A DNA stretch of 64,000 bases from Pseudoalteromonas sp. H105. Its GTDB lineage: Bacteria > Pseudomonadota > Gammaproteobacteria > Enterobacterales > Alteromonadaceae. The first letter of the stretch is position 1. Every line of letters starts with the position of its first letter. The stretch lies in contig NZ_LOFH01000001.1 of NCBI RefSeq assembly GCF_001469215.1, positions 779,548 through 843,547 on the forward strand. Direction: 5' to 3'. A program made the translations under genes and the position numbers. This document shows, in pieces, positions 8,770-18,581 of this stretch. Below the pieces are notes generated by a model. It made no database searches. It was not told where the DNA came from and saw only the letters and a program-made list of their open reading frames with translations.

Positions 8770-10524
8770 CTAATCAATAGCAAACGTCAGCGCTTCGTTT
8801 TCCTCTTTACTAAAAACCACGAGGTAGCTCTGTGATATCGAATCAAAATGGTAATTTTTACTGATATAATGCTCCCATAGCACCTGCTCTTTTATTAACA
8901 CAGCGTGCTCAGCGGATAAGGCCCACAATTGCCCTTGGCCTTCTGGTGACGCTGTATCACCGGCGTAAACCAATAAAAATCCTTGTTCACTTACAATGGG
9001 GGTGATTTTTGTTGTGTTACTGTTTGCAAAGCGTGGCACTTCTTGCCAGGTTTCATTATAAACACGTATAGGGTAAGTCGTATTTAAGCGTGTTTGTAAC
9101 TGAGCTTCAAACAATTCAACGTCGCCATGCCTTAAATATTTAAGCACTCCATGTTCAGCAGACTCGGTATCAACAAAATCTCCTGCGAGCAGTGTATCTA
9201 GATCTCCCCCTACCCAATCAGGTAAAAGTTGAGTGAGTGGATTTATATCAAAGGCAATCGTGCTTTGAACGTCATTACGAGAAAACTCAAACTGCTCAAC
9301 GCCACTGTCACTATTTGTAAATAAAAATTGGTTGTTTTTATTTTGCCAAATCGTCGCATTTTTCACATTCACCAGTGAGAATATCGCCTCATCACGCGCA
9401 CTTGGAAGTGAGTCCATAACATTTATGAGCAATTGATCATCACGACCAAAGCCGATACTAAATGTCACATCGTCATAATCAAATAAAGGGGCATGGCTGA
9501 ATTGACTGATCTGATTACTAATCGCTTTTTTGCCACGCACCTGGCCATTTATAATTTGTATATAAGATTTAGAGGCTAGATCATCGTTATCTTCTGCCGC
9601 AAGATAAAGATCGCTATTATTAGCCACAAACCCACTTTGTAGGGTGGTTTCTTCAAGCAGGTTAGACACCATTTGCCACGCCCCACTTTTCCAACGATAT
9701 AAACCAATAGGTGAAGATGATAAAGCGAATAAATTATCACCCGAGCGCGCAATACTTGAAGGCGTAATATCATAAACCACTCTATCGCCAACTTTGCCAT
9801 CATCAAATGAAACAGAGTGCAGTCTATAGGCCTCTGTGTCACTTTGAGTAATAAACCATACTTTTTCTTCAAACCACATATTTTCAGACGCTAAAAGCCG
9901 TTCTTTATTTGGGTTATCAAACAAAAGCTGTTTATCTTGCCCAGCAAAATGTAAATACACCTTGTCATTTTCATAGGTCGTAATATAAGGGCGGCAAGCA
10001 ATCTCATATGTTACATTTGACCGCTTTGTAACGTGGCATGTTTGAGGCCCTCCAAGTTGCATTATTTCAACGTCATCTGCCATGCTCGCATCAACTGACA
10101 CTGCGCTGTTATCTACGATGAGTTCACTCTGCGCATAACGAATAGTAATGGGATATAGGTAAGGTGTTGTTAATTCAAAGGTCACGACATCTGCAGCACA
10201 TTCAATTGATAACGTATAATCTAAAGACGTGGTGTTACTTAATGTTGAATCACAATTCATCGTATCAGGAATACCCGATACCACAGGCTGCGCAAATGAT
10301 GTTCCTTTAGCGGTAAAATCAAGTTCATTACCTGCCTCTAGTGTTGCCGTATTATTCATCCATGACAATTCAAGGCCGGCAACAGAGTCACTCGGCATCA
10401 CCTTAAGTGTGTATGTTTGTTCAGCACTTGTGGGGGCAATAGGTATATTCCCCTCACTCGAAGAGCCCCCACAGCCACTGGTAGCGAAAGCAAATAAGCT
10501 CGCCAATAATAACTTTATTTGCAC
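8770..10524 (-). CDS. Large hypothetical lipoprotein
   Basis: A 584-residue protein with a lipoprotein signal (MQIKLLLASLFAFATSGC, Cys18 followed by GGSSSEG), so probably lipid-anchored in the envelope. The N-terminal 200 residues are beta-rich with paired cysteines (MNCDSTL, IECAADV, QTCHVTK, IACRPY), suggesting small Ig-like or sandwich domains. The remainder contains repeated short beta motifs (LFALSSSPIGLYRWKSG, DLYLAAEDND, NQFLFTNSDSG) that hint at a beta-propeller-like fold. I do not recognise a family and assign no function. It is transcribed convergently to the LRR-kinase gene and is unlinked to gap. Confidence 0.75.
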   Translation of the reverse strand: MQIKLLLASLFAFATSGCGGSSSEGNIPIAPTSAEQTYTLKVMPSDSVAGLELSWMNNTATLEAGNELDFTAKGTSFAQPVVSGIPDTMNCDSTLSNTTSLDYTLSIECAADVVTFELTTPYLYPITIRYAQSELIVDNSAVSVDASMADDVEIMQLGGPQTCHVTKRSNVTYEIACRPYITTYENDKVYLHFAGQDKQLLFDNPNKERLLASENMWFEEKVWFITQSDTEAYRLHSVSFDDGKVGDRVVYDITPSSIARSGDNLFALSSSPIGLYRWKSGAWQMVSNLLEETTLQSGFVANNSDLYLAAEDNDDLASKSYIQIINGQVRGKKAISNQISQFSHAPLFDYDDVTFSIGFGRDDQLLINVMDSLPSARDEAIFSLVNVKNATIWQNKNNQFLFTNSDSGVEQFEFSRNDVQSTIAFDINPLTQLLPDWVGGDLDTLLAGDFVDTESAEHGVLKYLRHGDVELFEAQLQTRLNTTYPIRVYNETWQEVPRFANSNTTKITPIVSEQGFLLVYAGDTASPEGQGQLWALSAEHAVLIKEQVLWEHYISKNYHFDSISQSYLVVFSKEENEALTFAID

Positions 10525-10768
10525 AATAAAATCCTTTTCATTTGATTTATTAATGTAGGTGATAGAGACACTTAACCCAGCTATTTTAAGGCTTTATCTA
10601 AATCGATTCGTATTTTCACTCGCAATATTAAGATGCACCAACTGAACCCAAAACGCAAACACAATATCAATTAAAATGATTGATTAATAATCAACGCTTG
10701 AATACAAAAATACTCATGATGAATACGCGCAGTGTTGAGGGAGCAAGGCCATGTTTATAAAACGCAAA

Positions 10769-10791
10769 AAAGCCGCGAAAATCGCGGCTTT
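10769..10791 (-). terminator. Terminator of the edd-eda-gap operon
   Basis: On the minus strand AAAGCCGCG and CGCGGCTTT pair around a five-base loop, followed by TTTG. It lies about 30 bp after the gap stop codon. Confidence 0.85.
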
Positions 10792-10822
10792 GGTGGATAA
10801 AGCTAAACTTTTACTGGTAATG

Positions 10823-11827
10823 TTATAAATACTGACCCAGAATTTTTACCTGGTCTAACATACGATTTGAGAAACCCCACTCGTTATCATACCAAGCCAT
10901 TACCTTAACTAATTTGCCTTCAGCTTTAGTTTGCGTTGAATCAAAAATTGATGACGCTGGGTTATGGTTAAAGTCGATAGAAACAAGCGGAAGCTCGTTA
11001 TACTCTAAAATACCTTTCATAGACCCTTGCGCAGCGGCTTTCATCACTTCATTGATTTCAGCAGCCGTTGTTTCACGTTTTGTAATAAACGTAAAATCAA
11101 CTAAAGACACGTTAATTGTCGGTACACGCACTGACATACCATCAAGCTTGCCTGCTAGCTCAGGTAAAACCAGACCCACAGCTTTTGCTGCGCCAGTTTT
11201 AGTTGGGATCATTGACTGTGTTGCACTGCGCGCACGGTATAGATCAGGGTGATACACGTCTGATAAGTTTTGGTCATTAGTGTAAGCATGAATCGTGGTC
11301 ATGCTGCCTTGCTCAATACCAACTGTGTCATTAATTGCTTTTGCAATTGGCGCTAAGCAGTTTGTAGTACACGAGGCATTTGAAATGATATTACTGTCAG
11401 CATTAAGTACTTCACTGTTTACACCATGAACAACCGTTGCATCCAAATCAGTGCCTGGCGCAGAAACGATTACTTTTTTCGCACCAGCAGTGATGTGCTT
11501 AGCGGCATCATCACGTTTGGTGAAAAAGCCAGTACATTCTAAAACAATATCTACGTCCAGCTCTTTCCAAGGTAAATTAGCAGGGTCGCGCTCTTGTGTA
11601 AGCGTAATAACATCATCGCCAATCAACATTGTATTATCAGCAAGTGTTACTTTTTGAGAAAATTGACCATGCACTGAATCAAATTGAGTTAAATGTGCAT
11701 TAACGTTAGCGGGTGCTAAATCGTTAATCGCAACAATTTTGATCTCGTTATTTTGTACAGACTCATAAAGCGCGCGTAATACATTGCGACCGATTCGGCC
11801 ATAGCCATTAATTGCTACATTAATCAT
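10823..11827 (-). CDS. gap: Glyceraldehyde-3-phosphate dehydrogenase, type I
   Basis: A 334-residue NAD-dependent enzyme that converts glyceraldehyde 3-phosphate and phosphate to 1,3-bisphosphoglycerate. The Rossmann motif [10 protein letters not shown] is at the N-terminus. The active-site cysteine lies in [12 protein letters not shown] (about residue 150), the partner histidine is in TIHAYTNDQ, and the C-terminus carries [15 protein letters not shown] at 11827 with GGGGAG upstream is preferred over a TTG two codons earlier. It is the last gene of edd-eda-gap, 18 bp after eda, so it supplies the step just after KDPG cleavage. A second, longer GAPDH is encoded at 52.8-54.2 kb. Confidence 0.97.
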   Translation of the reverse strand: MINVAINGYGRIGRNVLRALYESVQNNEIKIVAINDLAPANVNAHLTQFDSVHGQFSQKVTLADNTMLIGDDVITLTQERDPANLPWKELDVDIVLECTGFFTKRDDAAKHITAGAKKVIVSAPGTDLDATVVHGVNSEVLNADSNIISNASCTTNCLAPIAKAINDTVGIEQGSMTTIHAYTNDQNLSDVYHPDLYRARSATQSMIPTKTGAAKAVGLVLPELAGKLDGMSVRVPTINVSLVDFTFITKRETTAAEINEVMKAAAQGSMKGILEYNELPLVSIDFNHNPASSIFDSTQTKAEGKLVKVMAWYDNEWGFSNRMLDQVKILGQYL

Positions 11828-11845
11828 TTCCAAACTCCCCTTTAA

Positions 11846-12466
11846 TTATTTAACTTCACTTGCTTGGCGAGCAAGCGTTTCAATGGCTTGCCAGTCTTTA
11901 TTTTCAATCAATTTTTTGTCGAGCATCCAGGTTCCACCTACACAAATCACATTGCTTAACGCTAAATAATTAGGCGCTGTGGCTAAACTAATACCGCCAG
12001 TTGGGCAAAATGTAACCTGCGGTAATGGACCACCAATTGATTTAAGCATGGCCGTACCACCCGCAGCTTCAGCTGGAAAGAACTTTAAGAACTTAAATCC
12101 ATGGTTTGCTAACTTCATCACTTCGCTTGGTGTTGCGGCACCTGGCAGAAATGGAATATCCGTTTCTTTAGCAAGCGCTAAAAGCTCATCGTTGACGCCT
12201 GGGCTCACCATAAAGTCAGCGCCTGCTGCAACGGATGCATCAAAGCTTGCTTTGTCAACCACTGTGCCTGTACCTACATAGGCTTCTGGTACTTCTGCTT
12301 TCATTAGCTTTACAGCTTCTGCCGCAATAGGTGTACGAAGTGTAATTTCAAGTGCTTTTAAGCCACCGTTATAAAGTGCTCTTGCAAGCGGGGCTGCATC
12401 TTCTAGCTTTTCAATTACAACCACTGGCACAACCGGTGCCGATGCTAATATTTTTTCTATGCTCAT
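11846..12466 (-). CDS. eda: KDPG aldolase (2-keto-3-deoxy-6-phosphogluconate aldolase)
   Basis: A 206-residue class I aldolase that splits KDPG into pyruvate and glyceraldehyde 3-phosphate, the last specific step of the Entner-Doudoroff pathway. Family motifs are visible: LEITLRTPIAAEAV with the catalytic Glu, VGTGTV, FMVSPG, FLPGAATPSE and FKFFPAEAAGG, whose Lys is the Schiff-base residue, then FCPTGGI. Length is normal. The ATG lies 31 bp downstream of the edd stop and the gene precedes gap in the same operon. Confidence 0.97.
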   Translation of the reverse strand: MSIEKILASAPVVPVVVIEKLEDAAPLARALYNGGLKALEITLRTPIAAEAVKLMKAEVPEAYVGTGTVVDKASFDASVAAGADFMVSPGVNDELLALAKETDIPFLPGAATPSEVMKLANHGFKFLKFFPAEAAGGTAMLKSIGGPLPQVTFCPTGGISLATAPNYLALSNVICVGGTWMLDKKLIENKDWQAIETLARQASEVK

Positions 12467-12497
12467 TGAATGTCCTCATTACCCTGTGTATGGCTAA

Positions 12498-14351
12498 TTA
12501 TTCTTCTATTCCAAACGCACTAGCACCTAAGTCAGCGCTGCTTACAATGTTTCTGAATCCTTCAAACAACTCGCGGCCTGTGCCAAACGTTGGGCTTGCA
12601 GGACTAAGTTGCAGTTCACGTTTTTCTAATACTTCATCTTCAACATGTAACTTTAAAATACCTGCTGGCGCATCAAGGGTAATTAAATCACCTTCATGAA
12701 TTTTAGCGATGATCCCGCCCTCAACCGCTTCAGGCGCTAAATGAATAGCCGCAGGCACCTTACCTGACGCACCAGACATACGACCATCAGTGACGATGGC
12801 CACTTTATAACCTTGATCTTGAAGCGTTGCCATCACAGGCGTTAACTTATGGAGCTCTGGCATCCCTTTCGCTTTAGGGCCTTGCTCTTTCAATACAGCA
12901 ATAAAATCTTGATTTAATTCGCCGCGTGAATACGCCTCTTGCAGTGCACTTTGCGAGCTAAATACTTTTGCAGGTGCCGTAACAACTTGGTGCTCTGTTG
13001 CAACTGCTGATACTTTAATAACCGCTTTACCTAAGTTACCGGTAAGAAGTTGTAAACCACCTTGTTTGCTAAACGGCTTGTCAATCGGACGCAGTACATC
13101 TTCGTCTAATGAATTTTCAGGACAAGGTACCCATTTCACTTTGCTCGGGCCTGAGCTATTTGTCATGATTACGTTATTATCGGTGTCTAAACGAGGCTCA
13201 CAGGTATAAGCTTCAAGGCCTTCACCAACAATGGTTTTCACATCATTATGCAAGAACCCTGCACCAACAAGTTGCTTCATCAAAAAGCCCATGCCACCGG
13301 CGGCTTGGAAATGATTGACATCAGCAGAACCGTTCGGGTAGATACGTGTTAACAGTGGAACAACTTCAGATAAATCTGACATATCTTTCCACGTTAATTG
13401 AACGCCAGCCGCTTTAGCTATTGCCACTAGGTGAATAGCATGGTTGGTTGAACCACCTGTCGATAAGAGACCAACGAGGCCATTAATAATGGTTTTCTCA
13501 GTCACCACATCAGCTAGACAGTTCGCATCTTTAGATTCTATTAACTGCTTAAGCATGGTCTCGACTGCATTACCAGTAAGGCCATCGCGTAATTCTGTAT
13601 ACGGATTAATAAACGAGCTACCCGGTAAATGTAAGCCCATTATCTCCATCAACATTTGATTTGAGTTAGCAGTTCCGTAGAACGTACATGTACCGGCACT
13701 ATGATAAGACGCACTTTCAGCTTCAAGCAATTCATCACGGCTCACTAAGCCTTGAGCAAACTTTTGGCGAATACGTGCTTTTTCTTTATTTGGGATACCA
13801 GATTGCATTGGACCCGCTGGTAAAAATGCAACAGGAAGGTGGCCAAATGACAAGGCACCAATCAACAATCCTGGGACAATCTTGTCACACACACCTAAGC
13901 AGAAAACACCGTCAAATACGTCATGCGAAAGAGAAACTGCCGTAGACATGGCAATAACATCACGCGAAAACAGCGATAACTCCATGCCATCACGGCCCTG
14001 TGTTACACCATCGCACATCGCTGGCACACCGCCAGCAACTTGCGCAGTTGCGTCATATTTAGTAGCGAGCTCTTTAATTAAATCAGGAAAGTCTTTGTAA
14101 GGCACATGCGCAGACAGCATGTCGTTATATGAATTAATAATCGCTAAATTTGGCTGCTCGTCAGCTTTTAAGCGCGCTTTGTCATCACTGCTGCATGCAG
14201 CCATCACGTGAGCAATATTGCCACAACCCAAACCTGCACGCGTTCTTGTTTGTTTTTTTGCGTGATTAATACGTGCTAAATAAGCTTGGCGAGTTTGTTT
14301 ACTGCGTTCAATGACGCGTTCGGTAACTTCTTGAATACGAGGATGCAACAT
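12498..14351 (-). CDS. edd: Phosphogluconate dehydratase
   Basis: A 617-residue iron-sulfur dehydratase of the IlvD/Edd family that converts 6-phosphogluconate to KDPG. The frame opens 27 codons further upstream at 14432, but family alignment favours ATG at 14351 ([17 protein letters not shown] matches the start of E. coli Edd). Recognisable blocks are [52 protein letters not shown] and [15 protein letters not shown]. It is the first gene of edd-eda-gap. Two perfect TGACACCGGTGTCA sites lie 137-183 bp upstream of the start, consistent with control by a LacI-family repressor. Confidence 0.97.
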   Translation of the reverse strand: MLHPRIQEVTERVIERSKQTRQAYLARINHAKKQTRTRAGLGCGNIAHVMAACSSDDKARLKADEQPNLAIINSYNDMLSAHVPYKDFPDLIKELATKYDATAQVAGGVPAMCDGVTQGRDGMELSLFSRDVIAMSTAVSLSHDVFDGVFCLGVCDKIVPGLLIGALSFGHLPVAFLPAGPMQSGIPNKEKARIRQKFAQGLVSRDELLEAESASYHSAGTCTFYGTANSNQMLMEIMGLHLPGSSFINPYTELRDGLTGNAVETMLKQLIESKDANCLADVVTEKTIINGLVGLLSTGGSTNHAIHLVAIAKAAGVQLTWKDMSDLSEVVPLLTRIYPNGSADVNHFQAAGGMGFLMKQLVGAGFLHNDVKTIVGEGLEAYTCEPRLDTDNNVIMTNSSGPSKVKWVPCPENSLDEDVLRPIDKPFSKQGGLQLLTGNLGKAVIKVSAVATEHQVVTAPAKVFSSQSALQEAYSRGELNQDFIAVLKEQGPKAKGMPELHKLTPVMATLQDQGYKVAIVTDGRMSGASGKVPAAIHLAPEAVEGGIIAKIHEGDLITLDAPAGILKLHVEDEVLEKRELQLSPASPTFGTGRELFEGFRNIVSSADLGASAFGIEE

Positions 14352-14487
14352 AAAATTCGACTCATCTCTATGGTTAGAGGATAAAGGCTCAGTGGCAACC
14401 ACACACTCCACGAATGTAATTGCACTGAGCATCTTTGATTTACCCGTTCAAAGGTATACGTTATCAGGCCGTCTCTCACAACCAACC

Positions 14488-14501
14488 TGACACCGGTGTC
14501 A
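14488..14501. promoter_or_regulatory. LacI-type operator, edd proximal copy
   Basis: Perfect 14-bp palindrome TGACACCGGTGTCA upstream of edd. The ACCGGT centre is typical of LacI-family operators. Identical copies lie at 14521-14534 and 16977-16990. Confidence 0.85.
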
Positions 14502-14504
14502 CTG

Positions 14505-14535
14505 TATTAACGCACGACTGTGACACCGGTGTCAA
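14505..14535 (-). promoter_or_regulatory. Candidate edd promoter
   Basis: On the minus strand TTGACA (14530-14535) and TTAATA (14505-14510) are 19 bases apart. The -35 overlaps the distal operator and the proximal operator lies immediately after the -10, a classic repression layout. The spacing is slightly long, so this is only a candidate. Confidence 0.4.
14521..14534. promoter_or_regulatory. LacI-type operator, edd distal copy
   Basis: A second perfect TGACACCGGTGTCA, 33 bp (about three helical turns) from the first, which would favour cooperative binding on one DNA face. A further half site GGTGTCA lies at 14642-14648. Confidence 0.85.
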
Positions 14536-14683
14536 CCTTATCATTTAAATTTAGTCTAATTTATTTAAATGACCAAATAATGAACAAAAAAACAACCGAA
14601 AACGCAGTTTCTTTGTCGAAAAGATCGAAATTTTGATAACAGGTGTCACAATTAGAAGGCGTTACGAGGGGGTACGAACGAAT

Positions 14684-14720
14684 AAAAAATGCCTGAGTAA
14701 GCGTCACTCAAACTCAGGCA
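14684..14720 (-). terminator. Terminator after the LacI regulator gene
   Basis: On the minus strand TGCCTGAGT and ACTCAGGCA pair around a 13-base loop, followed by TTTTTTA. It separates glk-lacI from edd. Confidence 0.75.
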
Positions 14721-14730
14721 ACTGTGAAAC

Positions 14731-15744
14731 TTATTTTATTTGTGCCGTTGATTCGCGGGTAATTAAACGCGCTTCAAGGGTCACTTGGTATGGTTTTTCT
14801 TCTGGTTGGGCAATACTTTCTATTAGCTTAGTCACTGCTTGCTTTGTCATATCTTCAACCGGCTGTGCAATCGTCGTTAATCCGGGCCAAATATGCCGAG
14901 CAATAGGCGCGTTATCAAACCCTGCAATCGATATATCATCAGGCACTTTTAACTGCCTTTGGGTGGCAAGCTTTAGCACAGCCGCAGCCATGTAATCATT
15001 CGATGCAAAAACAGCCGTCGGCCTAGGTGTTAAATCGAGTATACTTCGCGCACTATCAACACCCGAGTGATAACTAAAGTTACCTTCTTCGACTAAACGC
15101 TCATTAAATTGCACACCATGTGTTTCAAGCGCCCTTAAATAACCTTTAAAACGCTGCTCTGTTGCACTGTGATCAGGGTGGCCTTTAATGAATGCGATTG
15201 ACCTGTGACCCAAACCGATTAAATGCTCCGTAATTTCAAATGCGCCTTGCTCATCATTGCTTCGCACAGAGATTGACTCATCGTCGAGTACGGCAGATGC
15301 AACGCGTGCATAGGGAATTTTCTTGGTTTTGAGAAAATCGACAAGCTCTTTAAAGTCTGAAAACGGCGGAGTTAACACCAATCCATCTAAGCGGGATGTC
15401 TGAAGCAACTGTTCAATATTACTGATTAATGCATCACCACGCATATCACACGGATGAATCAAAAGGTTATAATTGTTCTCTTGGCAGGCTGCCAATGCAC
15501 CGGTTTGAACGCGCGTAATGTAGCTTTTACTTGGGTTATCATAAATACAACCGATAATAAAGCTTCGGTTTTGCGCTAAACCTCGTGCAATTGGGTTGGG
15601 GGTATAATCAAGTTCTTTAAATACCTTAAGCACTTTTTCACGGGTTGCATCACTCACATTCGGCTCATTATTCAGCACACGTGATACCGTCTTTTTAGAC
15701 ACACCAGCATAACTTGCAACACTATTTATGGTAACTTTTTTCAT
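14731..15744 (-). CDS. LacI-family transcriptional regulator of the glucose/Entner-Doudoroff genes
   Basis: A 337-residue LacI/GalR regulator. The N-terminal helix-turn-helix reads VASYAGVSKKTVSRVLNNEP with hinge LDYTPNPIARGLAQNRS, followed by a periplasmic-binding-protein-like sensor domain (RLDGLVLTPP, FIKGHPDHSATEQRFKGY, FASNDYMAAA, DDISIAGFDN). It lies 34 bp downstream of glk and upstream of edd. The recognition helix has Lys-Lys after Val-Ser; GntR-like regulators with Lys at the first of these positions bind ACCGGT-centred sites, so this protein is my preferred candidate for the TGACACCGGTGTCA operators. That assignment is inference; the ligand is unknown. Confidence 0.93.
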   Translation of the reverse strand: MKKVTINSVASYAGVSKKTVSRVLNNEPNVSDATREKVLKVFKELDYTPNPIARGLAQNRSFIIGCIYDNPSKSYITRVQTGALAACQENNYNLLIHPCDMRGDALISNIEQLLQTSRLDGLVLTPPFSDFKELVDFLKTKKIPYARVASAVLDDESISVRSNDEQGAFEITEHLIGLGHRSIAFIKGHPDHSATEQRFKGYLRALETHGVQFNERLVEEGNFSYHSGVDSARSILDLTPRPTAVFASNDYMAAAVLKLATQRQLKVPDDISIAGFDNAPIARHIWPGLTTIAQPVEDMTKQAVTKLIESIAQPEEKPYQVTLEARLITRESTAQIK

Positions 15745-15778
15745 CCAAACTTCCCAATGACATCCCTAATCGCGATGT

Positions 15779-16777
15779 TTATACCGACTCATTCGCATGC
15801 AAACAGGCTGCAGCACCAATAAGCGGTATATTGTCTTGTATAACTAACGTAACGGGTATTTGACTCACAAACTGAGACATAATGCCTTTAGCGGTAAAAC
15901 GCTCTACAAATCGACTTGCTAAGAGACGTGATTGCATACGCGGTAAAATCCCGCCACCAATAAACACGCCGCCTAAACCACCAAATGTCAGTGCTAAATC
16001 CCCCGCCACACTGCCCATCCAGTCACAAAATTGATTAAGTGTCGCATCGCAAACAGCACATTCACCGCTATTGGCAAGTTCACTAATTTGTGCTGCGGTC
16101 AAGGTTTTAGGTTCAACACCTTTTACTGCGGCCATCGCTTGGTATAAATGACTGATACCAGGACCTGAAAAAACCGTTTCAACTGACACATGCGGTAACT
16201 GCTTACGTAATTCTGTAATGAGTTGAGTATCTAATTCATTCACCGATGCCAATGAAATATGACCAGCTTCACAACTGAGTACCGCACTCCCTTGATTGGT
16301 ACGTACTAAACTTGCTGCCCCAAAGCCGGTACCTGGCCCCATTACCGCAATATTGGCGTTGCTGTCCGCTTGGCCACTTTTAACGGTGACGTTTTGTTGA
16401 GGGTCTAAGTAAGGTGCTGCATAAGCAAATGCTGCAAAATCATTGATTACTTCAAGCTTAGATAAAGTAAACGCCGTTTTAAGCTGTTCAACACTGAAGT
16501 GCCAGCCTAAATTGGTTAAATGTACTTGCCCTGACTTTATAGGACCAGCAACAGCAAGGCATGCACGTGTTGGCTGGATGGGTTTAATCTGGGAAAGATA
16601 ATGTGTTAAAGCGGCTTCTAATGAAGCAAAATCAGCACTAGGAAATGTGATATTATGCTCAATAACAAATTGGTTTTGTTCAGGCATAAAATCGGTAATT
16701 AGAGCAAAGCGCGCGTTTGTTCCGCCAATATCAGCGACTAAGATCGGATCAAATTGTGTATTAGGGTTGCAACTCAT
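15779..16777 (-). CDS. glk: Glucokinase
   Basis: A 332-residue ATP-dependent glucokinase of the bacterial Glk family, phosphorylating glucose to glucose 6-phosphate in the cytoplasm. The N-terminal phosphate motif is VADIGGTNARFAL. Further motifs are FINDFAA-like (EVINDFAAFAYAAPY), MGPGTGFGAASLV, CEAGHISLA and GGLGGVFIGGGILPRM. It forms a probable operon with the downstream LacI regulator. The upstream region holds a TGACACCGGTGTCA operator. In context it feeds glucose from the maltodextrin enzymes and outside sources into the Entner-Doudoroff route. Confidence 0.95.
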   Translation of the reverse strand: MSCNPNTQFDPILVADIGGTNARFALITDFMPEQNQFVIEHNITFPSADFASLEAALTHYLSQIKPIQPTRACLAVAGPIKSGQVHLTNLGWHFSVEQLKTAFTLSKLEVINDFAAFAYAAPYLDPQQNVTVKSGQADSNANIAVMGPGTGFGAASLVRTNQGSAVLSCEAGHISLASVNELDTQLITELRKQLPHVSVETVFSGPGISHLYQAMAAVKGVEPKTLTAAQISELANSGECAVCDATLNQFCDWMGSVAGDLALTFGGLGGVFIGGGILPRMQSRLLASRFVERFTAKGIMSQFVSQIPVTLVIQDNIPLIGAAACLHANESV

Positions 16778-16972
16778 AATGTTTTCTCTTTTGTCTAAGC
16801 GGTTTGCCTAGTAGCTAAAACCAAGCTTATTATTATAGTTTCAACGGCTTTGCCATCGCGGTAGGATAAACTTTAAGCTATCACCTCAAAGTCATTATCC
16901 TGTGAATAAAAAAGACTGCCCAATAAATTGAGCAGTTAAAACGTTTTGACAACAAAATGATAAAACAGTGAC

Positions 16973-17002
16973 ATTATGACACCGGTGTCAGCTTGGGATC
17001 AA
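16973..17002 (-). promoter_or_regulatory. Candidate glk promoter with embedded operator
   Basis: On the minus strand TTGATC (16997-17002) and CATAAT (16973-16978) are separated by 18 bases, and the operator at 16977-16990 overlaps this spacer and the -10. The implied leader to the glk ATG is roughly 190 bases. Confidence 0.4.
16977..16990. promoter_or_regulatory. LacI-type operator in the glk/lacI divergent region
   Basis: Perfect TGACACCGGTGTCA, identical to the two edd sites, placed between divergent glk and the second LacI gene. It could serve either gene. Confidence 0.85.
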
Positions 17003-17109
17003 TATAAATATTCAAATCTTGATAAATAGCTTGAAAAAAATAACAAATAAACGAAAATAACACGAGTTTTTAGCGCCACGCTTCATTTCTCTTTAACTAG
17101 GTTGTGTAT

Positions 17110-18129
17110 ATGAAAGGTAAAGCTACATCATTTGATATTGCCCACTATGCGGGTGTTTCACAATCTACTGTCTCGCGTGCGCTACGAAACAGTCCGCTTG
17201 TAAACGAAGAAACACGACGCCGTGTACAAGAAGTCGCAAAACAACTTAATTATAAAGTAGATAAAAATGCCAGTAATTTACGCGCGCAACAAAGCAGTAC
17301 GTTAGCGCTATTACTCTTTGAAGATCCAACCGCCGATGAATCTCAAATAAACCCGTTTTTCCTTGCTATGCTTGGTAGCATCACCCGTGCATGTGCCAGT
17401 GAAGGCTATGATTTACTAATTTCATTTCAATCTACCAGTGCCGACTGGCAAGCCGATTACGAAGACAGCCACCGTGCAGATGGGATTATTTTACTTGGTT
17501 ATGGTGATTACGTAGATTATCAAGCCAAGTTTAGAAGCCTGCTCGAACAAAACACCAAATTTGTTTGCTGGGGAGCCAGTGTTGATAATAGACCTGACCT
17601 CACCGTCAGCTGCGATAACTACGGCGGCGGTAAGCTTGCCGCGGAGCATTTATTAAAAGTTAACCGTAAAGACTGTGCATTTATTGGTGATGCATCAGAG
17701 CATAGCCCTGAATTTTTTGCGCGTTACCAAGGGTTTAAAGACGAATTTACTCGCCATGATGTTACTTTAAGTGAACGAAAAATGGCTAACGCTATTTCAA
17801 CAGAAGAGTCAGGCTATCATGCAACTCGCTCATTAATCGCCAATAACATTGTTTTTAACTCACTATTCGCAGCCAGCGATTTAATTGCAATTGGCGCAAT
17901 CAGAGCATTAAAAGAAGCGGGAATTAAAGTACCTGAAGATGTTCATGTGGTGGGGTTTGATAATATTGCGGTGGCAAGCTTTACCAATCCCCCATTGACC
18001 ACCGTACAGCAAGATACCACCCTTGCGGGTCAGATGTTGGTCTTTAACCTATTAAAACTGATACGCTCTGAAGAAGTTGAAAACACCCTACTTCCTCCTA
18101 AGTTAATCATTCGCGGCTCAAGCATTTAA
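17110..18129 (+). CDS. LacI-family transcriptional regulator, divergent from glk
   Basis: A 339-residue regulator from ATG at 17110, chosen because TAGGT lies at suitable distance; a GTG two codons upstream is too close to it. The helix-turn-helix is IAHYAGVSQSTVSRALRNSP, then an effector domain with DGIILLGYGDY, CDNYGGGKLAAEHLL, FIGDASEHSPEFFARYQGF, FAASDLIAIGAIRAL and VHVVGFDNIAVASFTNPPLTTV. The recognition helix (Gln-Ser) differs from that of the other LacI protein (Lys-Lys), so the two should read different operators. No LacI gene lies inside the maltodextrin locus, so this protein is a candidate for the TGCATACGTATTCA sites there (inference only). Confidence 0.92.
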   Translation: MKGKATSFDIAHYAGVSQSTVSRALRNSPLVNEETRRRVQEVAKQLNYKVDKNASNLRAQQSSTLALLLFEDPTADESQINPFFLAMLGSITRACASEGYDLLISFQSTSADWQADYEDSHRADGIILLGYGDYVDYQAKFRSLLEQNTKFVCWGASVDNRPDLTVSCDNYGGGKLAAEHLLKVNRKDCAFIGDASEHSPEFFARYQGFKDEFTRHDVTLSERKMANAISTEESGYHATRSLIANNIVFNSLFAASDLIAIGAIRALKEAGIKVPEDVHVVGFDNIAVASFTNPPLTTVQQDTTLAGQMLVFNLLKLIRSEEVENTLLPPKLIIRGSSI

Positions 18130-18173
18130 CCCTAGCCTATCAATTAAAGGGGTTCTCTAAAGCCCCACAACCA

Positions 18174-18581
18174 CTACACATTTTCTACGGCACACAGTTG
18201 CTTTATTCTGAAGTGATTAATAGTATATGCAAGTAGCACGGCACAGCCAATACCAATAAAATCAGCCAGTAAATCCATCGCATCTAATGTACGCGAGGGA
18301 ATAACCCCTTGGCTTAGCTCTTCCACAATAACAAACAGTAAAACAAACGCTGCCCCATAATAAATATTCAGTTTAAGAAAGCGAAACGTTTTAAATTTTA
18401 AACCTACCGTCGCAATAAAGGTAAGCGCACCAAACAAGCAAAAATGCCCCACTTTATCACCATAAGGAATGGCTCTGACTAAATCAAAAAATACGCTGTG
18501 ACCGCCAGTATTTGCCAAATATATTACCCACAATATAAAGGCAAAAAAGACCGCAGCTAAAGCTAATATTAACTTATACAT
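18174..18581 (-). CDS. VanZ-like integral membrane protein
   Basis: A 135-residue protein with four predicted membrane helices (residues about 3-22, 45-63, 75-90, 105-122). It has the VanZ-family pattern of a conserved GDKVGHF near helix 2 and EELSQGVIPSRTLDAMDLLADFIG near helices 3-4. The molecular function of bacterial VanZ-like proteins outside glycopeptide resistance is unknown, and nothing here suggests resistance. It is convergent with the LacI gene, 44 bp away. Confidence 0.75.
   Translation of the reverse strand: MYKLILALAAVFFAFILWVIYLANTGGHSVFFDLVRAIPYGDKVGHFCLFGALTFIATVGLKFKTFRFLKLNIYYGAAFVLLFVIVEELSQGVIPSRTLDAMDLLADFIGIGCAVLLAYTINHFRIKQLCAVENV

Noticed and set aside
9576..9872. 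98-codon minus-strand frame inside the large lipoprotein gene
   Set aside because: It is another frame of the lipoprotein gene and is not supported by start site or composition.
14635..14648. Fourth copy of the TGACACCGGTGTCA operator
   Set aside because: Only the right half GGTGTCA is present; the left half does not fit, so it is at most a half site.
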